52,794 nucleotides of DNA from Christensenella sp. UBA3857 (lineage in GTDB: Bacteria > Bacillota > Clostridia > Christensenellales > CAG-138): positions 1 through 52,794 of the forward strand of contig DGHD01000029.1 in the NCBI GenBank assembly GCA_002392505.1, read 5' to 3'. A model generated the notes under the pieces. It was not told the DNA's origin, did no database searches, and was given only the letters and a program-made list of their open reading frames with translations. Positions within the stretch are counted from its first letter, which is position 1; every line of letters starts with the position of its first letter. A program made the translations under genes and the position numbers. Positions 17,178-25,414 of this stretch are shown here, one piece after another.

Positions 17178-18526
17178 GAAAGCTACGATACAGGCTTATT
17201 TCGGCACTGCTTGCCATTCTTTTGCTGGCGGCAGTGCCGTTTTCGGCGTTTGCTTCCGCTGATTGGCAGACGCCATATTCCGCTGTGCTCAATTATATCT
17301 CCGGCACGGTTCCCGCTTTCGGCTCTGTCGGCGGAGAGTGGCGCGTTTTCGCGCTTGCAAGGAGCGGCAGAGTCAGACCGACGGGCAGCTACTGCGAGAA
17401 TTATTACGCATCCATAGAGAGCGTCGTCAGGGCGGCGGGCTCCGGCACGCTCGATCCCAATAAGGCGACGGAGAATTCCCGCCTGGTCATTGCGCTCTCC
17501 TCGATCGGAAGGAACGCGCGCAGTGTCGCCGGGTACGACCTGGTCGAGCCGCTGACCGATCTTAACTTCGTAAAACGCCAGGGTCCCACGGGCGCTGCAT
17601 ACGCGCTTCTCGCTCTCGGCGCAAGGAAGGAGTACGGCGAGTCCTCCGCAAAGAACGCGATCGTCGATTTTCTGCTTTCGGTCGAAAGACCCGGCGGAGG
17701 CTGGTCGCTCGGCACAGTCGCCGATCCGGACGTTACGGCGGCGGTGATAACCGCGCTCGCGCCCTATTCCAAGGCGAACGAAGCGGTTGCGAGGGGCGTC
17801 GGCAAGCTCTCCGAAATGCAGCTCGATAACGGCGGATTCTCCACAATGGGCGCTCAAACGAGCGAATCGAGCTCACAGGTCATTACGGCGCTTTCGACCG
17901 TCGGGATAGACGCCGCGACCGATCCGCGCTTCGTAAAGGCGGAAGGCTCCGCGCTCGACGCGCTGCTGAATTATTACACCGGGACAGGCTTTGCACATTC
18001 TCAGGGCGGCAGCACGAACGCAATGGCGTCCGAGCAAGCGGCGTATTCGCTCTGCGCTTATTCACGATTCAAATCGGGACAGCGGGACCTTTATGATATG
18101 TCGGACGTCAGCATGATCTCGGAGGCGACGCCCGCGCCGACCGCGACGCCTAAACCCACCCCGACGCCGACGCCCACGCCTGCGCCGACTCCAAAGCCGA
18201 CGGACACTCCCGCGCCGACGCCGACTCCTGTTCCGACGGAGGCGCCGACGGAAACGCCGACAGAAGCGCCGACGGAAACGCCGACGGAAGTCCCGACCGA
18301 AGCGCCGACGGAAGAGCCCGGTACAGAACCGGCGGAGACCGAACCTCCGGAAACAGAACCGGCGGAGACCGAGCCGCACGTTCAGACGGAGGCTCCGGCT
18401 GCGACCGACGCGCCGGGGGACGGAGGAAACACGCCCCCGAAAAAGCTCTATTGGATAATACCTGCGGCGGCAGCCGCTGCGATCGCGGTCTGCGCGTTAG
18501 TATTATGGAGGAAGAAGCATGGCTAA
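17174..18526 (+). CDS. surface alpha/alpha-barrel protein (prenyltransferase/squalene-oxidase repeat fold), transcobalamin alpha-domain-like
   Basis: Membrane-anchored surface protein, 450 aa. It has a signal peptide (1-28), then about 270 residues of helical repeats with motifs QGPTGAAYALLALGA, RPGGGWSLG, PDVTAAVITALAPY, LDNGGFSTMG and SSSQVITALSTVGID. This is the repeat pattern of the alpha6/alpha6 barrel shared by terpene cyclases and by transcobalamin and intrinsic factor. A Pro/Thr/Glu stalk of about 100 residues (about 317-415) and a C-terminal membrane helix with RKKHG follow. No cyclase DxDD motif is visible, so an enzymatic role is unlikely. Regulation by the B12 riboswitch and overlap with the DUF4430 gene point to vitamin binding. 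Confidence 0.85.
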   Translation: MRKLRYRLISALLAILLLAAVPFSAFASADWQTPYSAVLNYISGTVPAFGSVGGEWRVFALARSGRVRPTGSYCENYYASIESVVRAAGSGTLDPNKATENSRLVIALSSIGRNARSVAGYDLVEPLTDLNFVKRQGPTGAAYALLALGARKEYGESSAKNAIVDFLLSVERPGGGWSLGTVADPDVTAAVITALAPYSKANEAVARGVGKLSEMQLDNGGFSTMGAQTSESSSQVITALSTVGIDAATDPRFVKAEGSALDALLNYYTGTGFAHSQGGSTNAMASEQAAYSLCAYSRFKSGQRDLYDMSDVSMISEATPAPTATPKPTPTPTPTPAPTPKPTDTPAPTPTPVPTEAPTETPTEAPTETPTEVPTEAPTEEPGTEPAETEPPETEPAETEPHVQTEAPAATDAPGDGGNTPPKKLYWIIPAAAAAAIAVCALVLWRKKHG

Positions 18527-19019
18527 AAAATCGATCCTGCTTTTGACGGCGGCGCTCGTCCTGCTCGCGTTTATCGGCTGTGCGAAGCCCGCGGTGAAGG
18601 ACTCTTATCCCAACCACTGCACGCTGTACATCGACTGCAAAACGATCCTTAACAACATGGACGACCTCGATCCCGACAAGGCAGAGCTCGTTCCGGAGGA
18701 CGGCGTGATACTCGATACGGTCACGGTCGGCTTTGACGACGGCGATTCGGTCTACGATATCCTTTTGAGGGAGCTGAGAGCGAGGAACATACATATCGAT
18801 TCCACGTTCACGCCCGCGTTCCACAGCGCATACGTCAAGGGGATCAACAATCTTTACGAGTTCGACTGCGGCTATGCGAGCGGCTGGGAATACTCCGTGA
18901 ACGGCGTATTCCCGAATTACGGCTGTTCGAATTACAAGCCGGAGGAGGGGGACGAGATACGCTTCCTTTACACCTGCGATCTCGGCGCGGATCTGGGCAA
19001 CGTCTATATGGGCGAATGA
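18519..19019 (+). CDS. DUF4430 lipoprotein, transcobalamin beta-domain-like
   Basis: Exported lipoprotein, 166 aa, lipobox LLAFIGC with Cys21. The mature part matches DUF4430 (transcobalamin-like C-terminal domain): HCTLYIDCKTIL, GDSVYDILLRE, YVKGINNLYEFDCGYASGWEYSVNG and FPNYGCSNYKPEEGDEIRF. In transcobalamin and intrinsic factor this small beta domain closes over the vitamin bound by the alpha/alpha barrel. The preceding gene encodes just such a barrel and overlaps this one by 8 bases, so the two halves of the animal carrier appear here as separate surface proteins. The domain call is strong; the cobalamin role is inferred from family and riboswitch. Confidence 0.88.
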   Translation: MAKKSILLLTAALVLLAFIGCAKPAVKDSYPNHCTLYIDCKTILNNMDDLDPDKAELVPEDGVILDTVTVGFDDGDSVYDILLRELRARNIHIDSTFTPAFHSAYVKGINNLYEFDCGYASGWEYSVNGVFPNYGCSNYKPEEGDEIRFLYTCDLGADLGNVYMGE

Positions 19020-19083
19020 TTTTGCCTGTCTGAACAGGCGATCTGCGCTTCGAATGCTTTCGACCTGCAAACACCGAACTATA

Positions 19084-19114
19084 CCGAGGATGGATCCATC
19101 CTCGGTTTTTTATT
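19084..19114 (+). terminator. rho-independent terminator of the B12 operon
   Basis: A perfect 22-base palindrome, CCGAGGATGGATCCATCCTCGG (two short arms around GGATCC), at 19084-19105 is followed by TTTTTTATTT. A smaller hairpin, GCCTGT-CTGA-ACAGGC, precedes it near 19024. Confidence 0.9.
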
Positions 19115-19189
19115 TCCCTGAGCGGATCAGCCCGGACGGAACTGCGGCTTCCAATGTTTTACAGACTGCGCCGTGTCGGTTTTTCCGTG

Positions 19190-19218
19190 TTGCAATGTGA
19201 GTATGTTTAATGTATAAT
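19190..19218 (+). promoter_or_regulatory. promoter of the surface polysaccharide locus
   Basis: TTGCAA (19190-19195), 17 bases, then TATAAT (19213-19218). This is the only clear promoter before the run of tightly spaced genes that ends at 36311. Because the -10 overlaps an ATG at 19210, that ATG cannot be the translation start. Confidence 0.75.
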
Positions 19219-19263
19219 AAAAGGTGGATTATTATGCAATTCATCCGGAGGGACGGTGTTGAA

Positions 19264-21225
19264 ATGAAGGAAAAGAAATTGCTCAGGGAGAGATTCCCGA
19301 GAGTCGCTTTTCTGATCATAATAGATGCTGTATGCTGCTTCGCCGCGTTTATCATCGCCGCGTGGGTGCTTCACAGCGCAAGAGCGCTTGAGGGAGGTTT
19401 CATATTCCCATTCACCGTCGTTGACGCCGACGGCACGCTCAGGGCGTATTTCACGATAACCCAGGTCGCGGTATTCGTTGCGGTGTACATTCTTTCGTTC
19501 GCTCTTTTCAGGCTTTACAGCAGCATTTGGAGCGTATCCGGTCTCAACGAGGGGATGATGATCATCGCCTCGGCGGGAGTCGGCACGGCGGTATCCATAC
19601 TGCTCAATTACCTGCTTAGCTTCCTGCCGGCGACGTTCAATCCCGGCTTCCATAACAGGAGCAGGATGGGCATCTGCCTTGCGGGAATGTTCATCATCGC
19701 CATGGTATTCCTTTCAAGGTTCGGTTACAGGATATTGAGGCACATGGTCAGGGAGGGGCTCCCCTCCAGCCAGCGCGGCAAAAAGCCCACGCTGATAGTC
19801 GGCGCGGGGTATTTCGGCGCGTACGTTCATTCCCAGATCTCCAACGGGTACGGCGCGGACGATTGCTATACCGTTGCCTTTGCGGACGATAACCCGTCGA
19901 AGGTCGGGCTTCGCATCGACGGCGTAAAGGTCATGGGCACGACTCAGGATATCCCCGCCATCGTCAGGAAAAAGCGCGTAAAGGAGATCATAATCGCCAT
20001 ACCGTCCATTTCGGCGAAGCGCCAGGCGGAGATCGTTACGATCTGCCGGGATACCCAATGCCACGTTCGCCTTGTCACTCCGCTTCGCGAGCTGAACGAT
20101 ATGCCCACGATGAACGATATCCGAGAGATCAATATTAAGGATATCCTCTTCCGTCCGGAGGTCGACCTTGACGAGCGCAGTATCGAGGATTACATACAGC
20201 ACAAGACGGTGCTCGTTACCGGAGGAGGCGGCTCGATAGGCTCGGAGATCTGCCGCCAGGTCGCGGTATTCTACCCCAAGAAGCTGATCATTTTCGATAT
20301 TTACGAGAATAACGCCTATGAGCTTTATTGTGAGCTCAAGCGCCGCCACGCCTGGCTGGACGTCGTCGTCAGGATAGGCTCGGTGCGCGATAAGGCAAGG
20401 CTCGACGCCGTTATGGACGAGTTCGAGCCCGATATCGTGCTCCATACCGCGGCGCATAAGCACGTTCCTCTTATGGAGGACGCCCCCGCAGAGGCGGTCA
20501 AAAACAACGTGTTCGGCACGCTGAACGTGCTCCGCGCGGCGGAAGCCCACGGTGTAAAGCGCTTCGTACAGCTCTCCACCGATAAGGCGGTCAACCCCAC
20601 CAACGTGATGGGGGCGACAAAGCGCATTACGGAGCTTTTGGTACAGCAGTTTGCGAAAAACAGCCTTATGCGCTGCATGACGGTGCGCTTCGGCAACGTG
20701 CTCGGCTCCCACGGGAGCGTCATCCCGCTCTTTGAGAGCCAGATAAAATCGGGCGGTCCCGTGCTCGTGACGGATAAGGATATCACAAGGTATTTCATGA
20801 CCATACCCGAGGCGGCGCAGCTCGTTTTGCAGGCGGGCGCGCTGGGCGAGACCGGCGCGATATACGTGCTCGATATGGGCGAGCCCGTCAAGATCTATGA
20901 GCTTGCGGAGAAGGTAATACGCTTCCACGGCTTTGAACCGAACGTGACGATGCCTATCGAGATAACGGGTCTTCGTCCCGGTGAAAAGATGTACGAGGAG
21001 CTGCTTACCGATGACGAGAAGAACGCCATGGAGAAGACCGCTCACGGCAGGATATTCAAGGCGCATCCCGATCCCATCGACGGCGAATCGTTCCTGCTAA
21101 AGCTCAAGGAGCTCGATAAGCTCGCGGATCTCAACAGCAGCGCGATAGTCGACTGCATAAAGGATATCGTGCCCAATTTCAAGCACGAGGACAAAGAGGA
21201 GAAAAAGGAGAAAAAGACGGCGTAA
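19264..21225 (+). CDS. membrane-bound UDP-sugar 4,6-dehydratase, PglF/WbpM/CapD type
   Basis: A 653-residue membrane protein with four N-terminal helices (about 10-160), a first Rossmann-like domain (TLIVGAGYFGAYVHSQI) and a C-terminal extended short-chain dehydrogenase domain. The dehydrogenase domain has TGGGGSIGSEICRQ for NAD binding. The catalytic segment STDKAVNPTNVMGATKR has the Met that replaces the usual Tyr in long-form dehydratases of this class. The enzyme makes a UDP-4-keto-6-deoxy sugar, usually from UDP-GlcNAc, for di-N-acetyl-type sugars. ATG 19264 is chosen for its GGAGGG site 11 bases upstream; ATG 19234 (10 codons longer, AAGGTGG site) is a possible alternative. Confidence 0.92.
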   Translation: MKEKKLLRERFPRVAFLIIIDAVCCFAAFIIAAWVLHSARALEGGFIFPFTVVDADGTLRAYFTITQVAVFVAVYILSFALFRLYSSIWSVSGLNEGMMIIASAGVGTAVSILLNYLLSFLPATFNPGFHNRSRMGICLAGMFIIAMVFLSRFGYRILRHMVREGLPSSQRGKKPTLIVGAGYFGAYVHSQISNGYGADDCYTVAFADDNPSKVGLRIDGVKVMGTTQDIPAIVRKKRVKEIIIAIPSISAKRQAEIVTICRDTQCHVRLVTPLRELNDMPTMNDIREINIKDILFRPEVDLDERSIEDYIQHKTVLVTGGGGSIGSEICRQVAVFYPKKLIIFDIYENNAYELYCELKRRHAWLDVVVRIGSVRDKARLDAVMDEFEPDIVLHTAAHKHVPLMEDAPAEAVKNNVFGTLNVLRAAEAHGVKRFVQLSTDKAVNPTNVMGATKRITELLVQQFAKNSLMRCMTVRFGNVLGSHGSVIPLFESQIKSGGPVLVTDKDITRYFMTIPEAAQLVLQAGALGETGAIYVLDMGEPVKIYELAEKVIRFHGFEPNVTMPIEITGLRPGEKMYEELLTDDEKNAMEKTAHGRIFKAHPDPIDGESFLLKLKELDKLADLNSSAIVDCIKDIVPNFKHEDKEEKKEKKTA

Positions 21226-21252
21226 GCCGAATTCTGTCGGAGGACTTCGGGG

Positions 21253-21903
21253 TTGTACAAGCGGTTTTTCAAACGGCTTTTGGACATAGTTCTTTCTATC
21301 ATGGGCATTGTTTGCGCCTCATGGCTGTTTCTAATTATCATCATTGCCATGGAGATAGACGATCCCGGTCCCGTCATATTTTCGCAGAAGCGCGTCGGCA
21401 GGGGAAAGAGCCATTTCAAGCTGTACAAATTCCGCAGCATGAAGACGTCGACTCCGCATGACGTGCCCACGCATCTGCTCGCCGATCCGGAGAAGTACAT
21501 CACGAAGGTCGGCAGGTTTTTGAGAAGGACTTCCCTTGACGAGCTGCCGCAGCTTATCAATATTCTGAAGGGCGATATGAGCATAGTCGGCCCGCGCCCC
21601 GCGCTGTGGAATCAATACGACTTGATATCGGAAAGGGATAAATACGGCGCGAACGATATGCGCCCCGGGCTTACCGGCTGGGCGCAGATAAACGGACGCG
21701 ACGAGCTGGAGATACCCGTAAAGGCGAAGCTCGACGGCGTCTATGCGTCGAAGCTCGGCAAGGGCGGCTTCAAGGCGTTTTTCTTTGACTGCCGCTGCGT
21801 GCTCGGTACCGTTTTTTCCGTCGCAAGGGGCGACGGCGTGGTCGAGGGCGGCACGGGCGAGCTCCATCGGCAGGAAGCCGAAAACAAGGATAAGGAAGCG
21901 TAA
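21253..21903 (+). CDS. initiating undecaprenyl-phosphate sugar phosphotransferase
   Basis: Bacterial sugar transferase (PglC/WbaP catalytic domain), 216 aa. It transfers the first sugar-phosphate to undecaprenyl phosphate and so starts each polysaccharide repeat. One N-terminal membrane hairpin (about 10-33) is followed by the family motifs DPGPVIFSQKRVG, KFRSMKT, RRTSLDELPQLINILKGDMSIVGPRP and RPGLTGWAQINGRDE. The start is TTG at 21253, with CGGAGGA about 10 bases upstream and the conserved YKRFFKRLLDI following directly. The C-terminus is longer than the minimal domain and charged. The sugar specificity cannot be read from sequence. Confidence 0.94.
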   Translation: MYKRFFKRLLDIVLSIMGIVCASWLFLIIIIAMEIDDPGPVIFSQKRVGRGKSHFKLYKFRSMKTSTPHDVPTHLLADPEKYITKVGRFLRRTSLDELPQLINILKGDMSIVGPRPALWNQYDLISERDKYGANDMRPGLTGWAQINGRDELEIPVKAKLDGVYASKLGKGGFKAFFFDCRCVLGTVFSVARGDGVVEGGTGELHRQEAENKDKEA

Positions 21904-21906
21904 AGG

Positions 21907-23118
21907 ATGAAGATCCTCGTTGTTTGTCAGTACTATTATCCGGAACCGTTCAGGATCAACGTGATATGCGAAAAGCTCGCCGCGCGCGGGCATGAGGTCG
22001 CGGTCGTGACCGGGGAGCCGAACTATCCCGAGGGCGAGATATACCCGGGCTATGAAGGGCATTCAAGGGCGGACGAGCTCCTTAACGGCGTGCGCGTGCA
22101 CCGCTGTCCGATCGCGCCCAGGAAGAAGGGCGCATTCCGCCGCGCGGTGAATTATTATTCGTTCGTCCGCAAGGCGAAGGCGTATATCAACTCGGGCAAA
22201 TGCAGGGCGCAGGACGGATCCGATTTCGATATCGTCTTCATTTATCAGCTCAGTCCCGTTATAATGGCGGATCCCGCGCTGACGTATAAGAAAAAACACT
22301 CGGTCCCCGCGGCGCTCTACTGCCTCGACTTGTGGCCGGAAAGCCTTATCGCGGGCGGCGTAAAGCGTTCGTCGCCGATTTTCGCTCATTACAGGAGATC
22401 GTCGAAACGCATCTACCGGAGCGTGGATAAGCTCTTTGTGACGAGCCGCTTCTTCAGGAATTACATGACGGAGGAGTTCGGCATAAGCAGCGAGCGCGTC
22501 ACGTACCTTCCCCAGTATGCGGAGGAGATTTTCTCGGACGTCGCGCCTAAGGCGGAGGGGGAGACCGTGACCCTCGTTTTCGCGGGGAATATCGGCGCCG
22601 TGCAGAGCATAGACACCGTGCTTGCGGCGGCTGAAAAGCTGAAAGCCGAGCCGGTCCGCTTTATCATTGTCGGCGGCGGCTCCGAGCTTGAAAGGATCGA
22701 GCGCGAGGCGAATGCCAAAAACCTCGGCAGCGTCGAATTCGCCGGCAGACGTCCGCTTGAGGAAATGCCGAAGTATTATTCCATGGCGGACGCGATGCTG
22801 ATAACCCTTAATGCGGACCCGTTCCTCTCGCGCACTCTCCCGGGAAAGATGCAGTCCTATATGGCTTCGGGCAGACCGATAATAGGCGCGATCGACGGCG
22901 AAGCTGCCGACGTTATCCGTGCGGCTGACTGCGGCTTTGTCGGAAGGGCGGAGGATGCGGACGAGCTTGCCGGGAATATCATGCGGTTCGTGAAAAGTCC
23001 GCGAAAGGCGGAGATGGGAAGGAATTCCCGCAAATACTACGAAGAAAACTTTGAGGAGTCCCGCTTCATCGAAAAGCTCGAGAGCGAGCTTGCGGGTCTC
23101 GTCGGGAAAAGCCAATGA
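21907..23118 (+). CDS. glycosyltransferase family 4, WbuB-like (possible FucNAc transferase)
   Basis: Cytosolic GT-B glycosyltransferase, 403 aa. The opening LVVCQYYYPEPFRINVICEKL and the block VVTGEPNYPEGEIYPGY are typical of WbuB/WbwU-like enzymes, some of which transfer N-acetyl-L-fucosamine. The CapEFG genes later in this locus make that same donor, so FucNAc transfer as the second step is a reasonable inference. The C-terminal donor-binding half has LVFAGNIGAVQSIDTVL and PGKMQSYMASGRPIIG. It starts 4 bases after the previous gene and overlaps the next by an ATGA. Confidence 0.88.
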   Translation: MKILVVCQYYYPEPFRINVICEKLAARGHEVAVVTGEPNYPEGEIYPGYEGHSRADELLNGVRVHRCPIAPRKKGAFRRAVNYYSFVRKAKAYINSGKCRAQDGSDFDIVFIYQLSPVIMADPALTYKKKHSVPAALYCLDLWPESLIAGGVKRSSPIFAHYRRSSKRIYRSVDKLFVTSRFFRNYMTEEFGISSERVTYLPQYAEEIFSDVAPKAEGETVTLVFAGNIGAVQSIDTVLAAAEKLKAEPVRFIIVGGGSELERIEREANAKNLGSVEFAGRRPLEEMPKYYSMADAMLITLNADPFLSRTLPGKMQSYMASGRPIIGAIDGEAADVIRAADCGFVGRAEDADELAGNIMRFVKSPRKAEMGRNSRKYYEENFEESRFIEKLESELAGLVGKSQ

Positions 23119-24299
23119 GGATACTGATGATCAACGTGACCTGCGGCAGCGGCTCCACGGGCAGGATCTGCACCGATCTTGCGGAGGCGCTTGAAAAAAG
23201 CGGGCACGAGGTCAAAATAGCATATGGACGAAACGCTGTGCCGAAGGACTGCGAAAGGTTCGCGGTAAGGATCGGCTCCGATATCGGCGTAAAGCTTCAC
23301 GCGCTTAAAGCACGGCTTACGGACGCTTCGGGCTTCGGCAGCCGCGCCGCGACGGAGCGGTTTATTAAATGGGTGAAGGAGTTCGATCCCGATATCATCC
23401 ACCTTCACAATATCCACGGCTATTACATAAACGTAAATGTCCTGTTCGATTATCTTGCATCGTGCGGGAAAAGGGTGATCTGGACGCTGCACGACTGTTG
23501 GGCGTTCACCGGGCACAACGCCTACTGCATCTCGGCGAAGTGCGAAAAATGGGAGACCGGCTGCGGCGCCTGTCCCGATATCTCCGGATATCCCAAAAGC
23601 CTCGTCGACCGCTCGCACAGGAACTGGGAACTAAAAAAATCGCTTTTCACTTCGGTTCCCGGGCTTACGCTCGTCGTTCCGTCGAAATGGCTTGCGGGAC
23701 TTGCCGCAAGATCGTTCCTGAAGGACTGCCCTTGCTTCGTCATACCGAACGGGATCGATACCGCCGTGTTCCATCCAGATGAGGGCGGTATGCGCGAAAA
23801 GCTCAAATTGGGGAACAGGAAGGTCGTTCTCGGCGTCGCCTCGGTGTGGAGCGCGTATAAGGGGCTCGGCGATCTCATTAAGCTCAGGGCTCTCTTAGAT
23901 CCCGAGGAATACGCGATAGTGCTCGTGGGGCTCACGAAAAAGCAGATCGGGTCGCTTCCCGACGGAGTGACAGGTCTTGAGAGGACGGATTCCGCCCGCT
24001 CACTCGCGCAGCTTTACAGCATGGCGCACGTTTTCGTAAACCCCACCTATGACGATAATTTCCCAACCACCAATCTGGAGGCGCTCGCCTGCGGCACGCC
24101 GGTCGTGACGTACGATACGGGCGGCAGCGGCGAAGCGGCGGGCAGGACAGCGGGCGACGTAGTCCCCGCGGGGGACGTGAACGCCCTTGCCGAAAGCATA
24201 AAGCGGCTCCCCGCTTCGATCGAGACGCGCCTCTTCACGAAGGAAGCTATGGCGGCGGGGTACTGCAAGGTCTATTTCGGGAGCGGTGAAGGCGTATGA
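23115..24299 (+). CDS. glycosyltransferase family 4
   Basis: A 394-residue GT-B transferase. The N-terminal half has GSGSTGRICTDLAEALEKSGHEV and the Cys-rich stretch ISAKCEKWETGCGACPD, a pattern seen in WcaC-like and related capsule transferases; WTLHDCWAFTGHNAYC is the diagnostic block. The C-terminal half holds the donor-binding motif FVNPTYDDNFPTTNLEALACGTPVVTYDTGG. It overlaps both neighbours by four bases (ATGA), indicating coupled translation. Donor and acceptor are unknown. Confidence 0.9.
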   Translation: MRILMINVTCGSGSTGRICTDLAEALEKSGHEVKIAYGRNAVPKDCERFAVRIGSDIGVKLHALKARLTDASGFGSRAATERFIKWVKEFDPDIIHLHNIHGYYINVNVLFDYLASCGKRVIWTLHDCWAFTGHNAYCISAKCEKWETGCGACPDISGYPKSLVDRSHRNWELKKSLFTSVPGLTLVVPSKWLAGLAARSFLKDCPCFVIPNGIDTAVFHPDEGGMREKLKLGNRKVVLGVASVWSAYKGLGDLIKLRALLDPEEYAIVLVGLTKKQIGSLPDGVTGLERTDSARSLAQLYSMAHVFVNPTYDDNFPTTNLEALACGTPVVTYDTGGSGEAAGRTAGDVVPAGDVNALAESIKRLPASIETRLFTKEAMAAGYCKVYFGSGEGV

Positions 24300-25402
24300 A
24301 GCTGCTTTTTCTGACAAACATACCTTCCCCGTACAGGGTCGATTTTTTCAGCGAGCTCGGCAAAAGCTGCGATCTGACCGTCACCTTTGAAAAAAGAGCG
24401 TCGGACGAGCGCGACGAATCGTGGAAGCGATTCTCGTTCGACGGCTTCCGGGGCGTGATACTGAAGGGCGTTTCGACCGCGGTCGACAGCGCGTTCTGCC
24501 CCGGCATAGGCAAATTCGTCAGGGACCGCTCGTTTGACGAGGTGATCGTTTCAAACCTCGCCTCTCCCACGACGCTGCTTGCCGTGCTTATCATGCGGAT
24601 GCGAAGACGCCGCTATTATATCGAGGCGGACGGCGCGTTCGTAAGGAGCGAGAGCTTAATAAAGCGCGCGTTCAAAAAGTTTGCGGTAAAGGGCGCGAAG
24701 GGGTTTTTCAGCACCTCTAAGGAGTGCGACAGGTATTTCATGAAATACGGCGCGGATGAAAACGCGATATTCCGCTACCCGTTCTCATCCTTAAAGGAAA
24801 GCGACATGACGGCGCCGCACCCCGATAAAAAAGAGGCGCGGGAGCTCCTCGGCATAAAGGAGGAGACCGTCGTTCTGAACGTCGGAAGATACAGCCGCGT
24901 GAAGGGGAGCGACGTGCTTTTGAAGGCGGCGGCGCTTTCGGACCGCGGTATCGGGTTTTACATCGTCGGCGGCGAACCGCCGGAGGAATTCGTCCAGGCG
25001 AAGGAAGATAACGGGCTTAAAAATCTTCACTTCATCGAATTCAAACGCGGCGGGGAGCTCGACGCATATTACAGCGCCGCGGATATCTTCGTATTCCCCA
25101 CGAGGGGGGACGTATGGGGACTCGTCGTGAACGAGGCGATGGCGCACGGCGTTCCCGTTATTTCCACCGATATGTCGAACGCCGCGAGGGAGCTGATAAC
25201 TCCCGGCGAAAACGGCATGATCGTCCCTTCGGAGGATCCGGAAGCAATGGCAAAAGCGATAGCCCTGCTTGCCTCTGATCCCGAAAAAAGGGCTGCGTTC
25301 GGTAAAAAAGCATATGACGCGGTAAAGGGTCACACCATCGAAGCCATGTGCCGCGCACATTTGGAGGTACTCTCGGGCGGCGCGCCCGATAAGGAGCAAT
25401 AA
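24296..25402 (+). CDS. glycosyltransferase family 4
   Basis: A 368-residue GT-B transferase opening MKLLFLTNIPSPYRVDFF. The family 4 core includes VLNVGRYSRVKGSDVLLKAA and the nucleotide-sugar binding block FPTRGDVWGLVVNEAMAHG followed by VPVISTDMSNAARELI. Position in the locus says it adds one sugar of the repeat. It overlaps the previous gene by ATGA and precedes the polymerase by 12 bases. Specificity is not readable. Confidence 0.9.
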   Translation: MKLLFLTNIPSPYRVDFFSELGKSCDLTVTFEKRASDERDESWKRFSFDGFRGVILKGVSTAVDSAFCPGIGKFVRDRSFDEVIVSNLASPTTLLAVLIMRMRRRRYYIEADGAFVRSESLIKRAFKKFAVKGAKGFFSTSKECDRYFMKYGADENAIFRYPFSSLKESDMTAPHPDKKEARELLGIKEETVVLNVGRYSRVKGSDVLLKAAALSDRGIGFYIVGGEPPEEFVQAKEDNGLKNLHFIEFKRGGELDAYYSAADIFVFPTRGDVWGLVVNEAMAHGVPVISTDMSNAARELITPGENGMIVPSEDPEAMAKAIALLASDPEKRAAFGKKAYDAVKGHTIEAMCRAHLEVLSGGAPDKEQ

Positions 25403-25414
25403 GAGGTCGATCAG

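Noticed and set aside
17174..18526. Functional terpene or squalene cyclase
   Set aside because: The protein is exported and stalk-anchored, has no visible DxDD or QW-catalytic pattern, and is under B12 control with a DUF4430 partner.
18490..18526. Sortase (LPxTG) signal at the end of the alpha/alpha-barrel protein
   Set aside because: There is a hydrophobic helix and basic tail but no LPxTG-like motif before it, so a simple membrane anchor is more likely.
19210..19212. ATG at 19210 as start of the 4,6-dehydratase
   Set aside because: It lies at the -10 element of the locus promoter, upstream of any transcription start.
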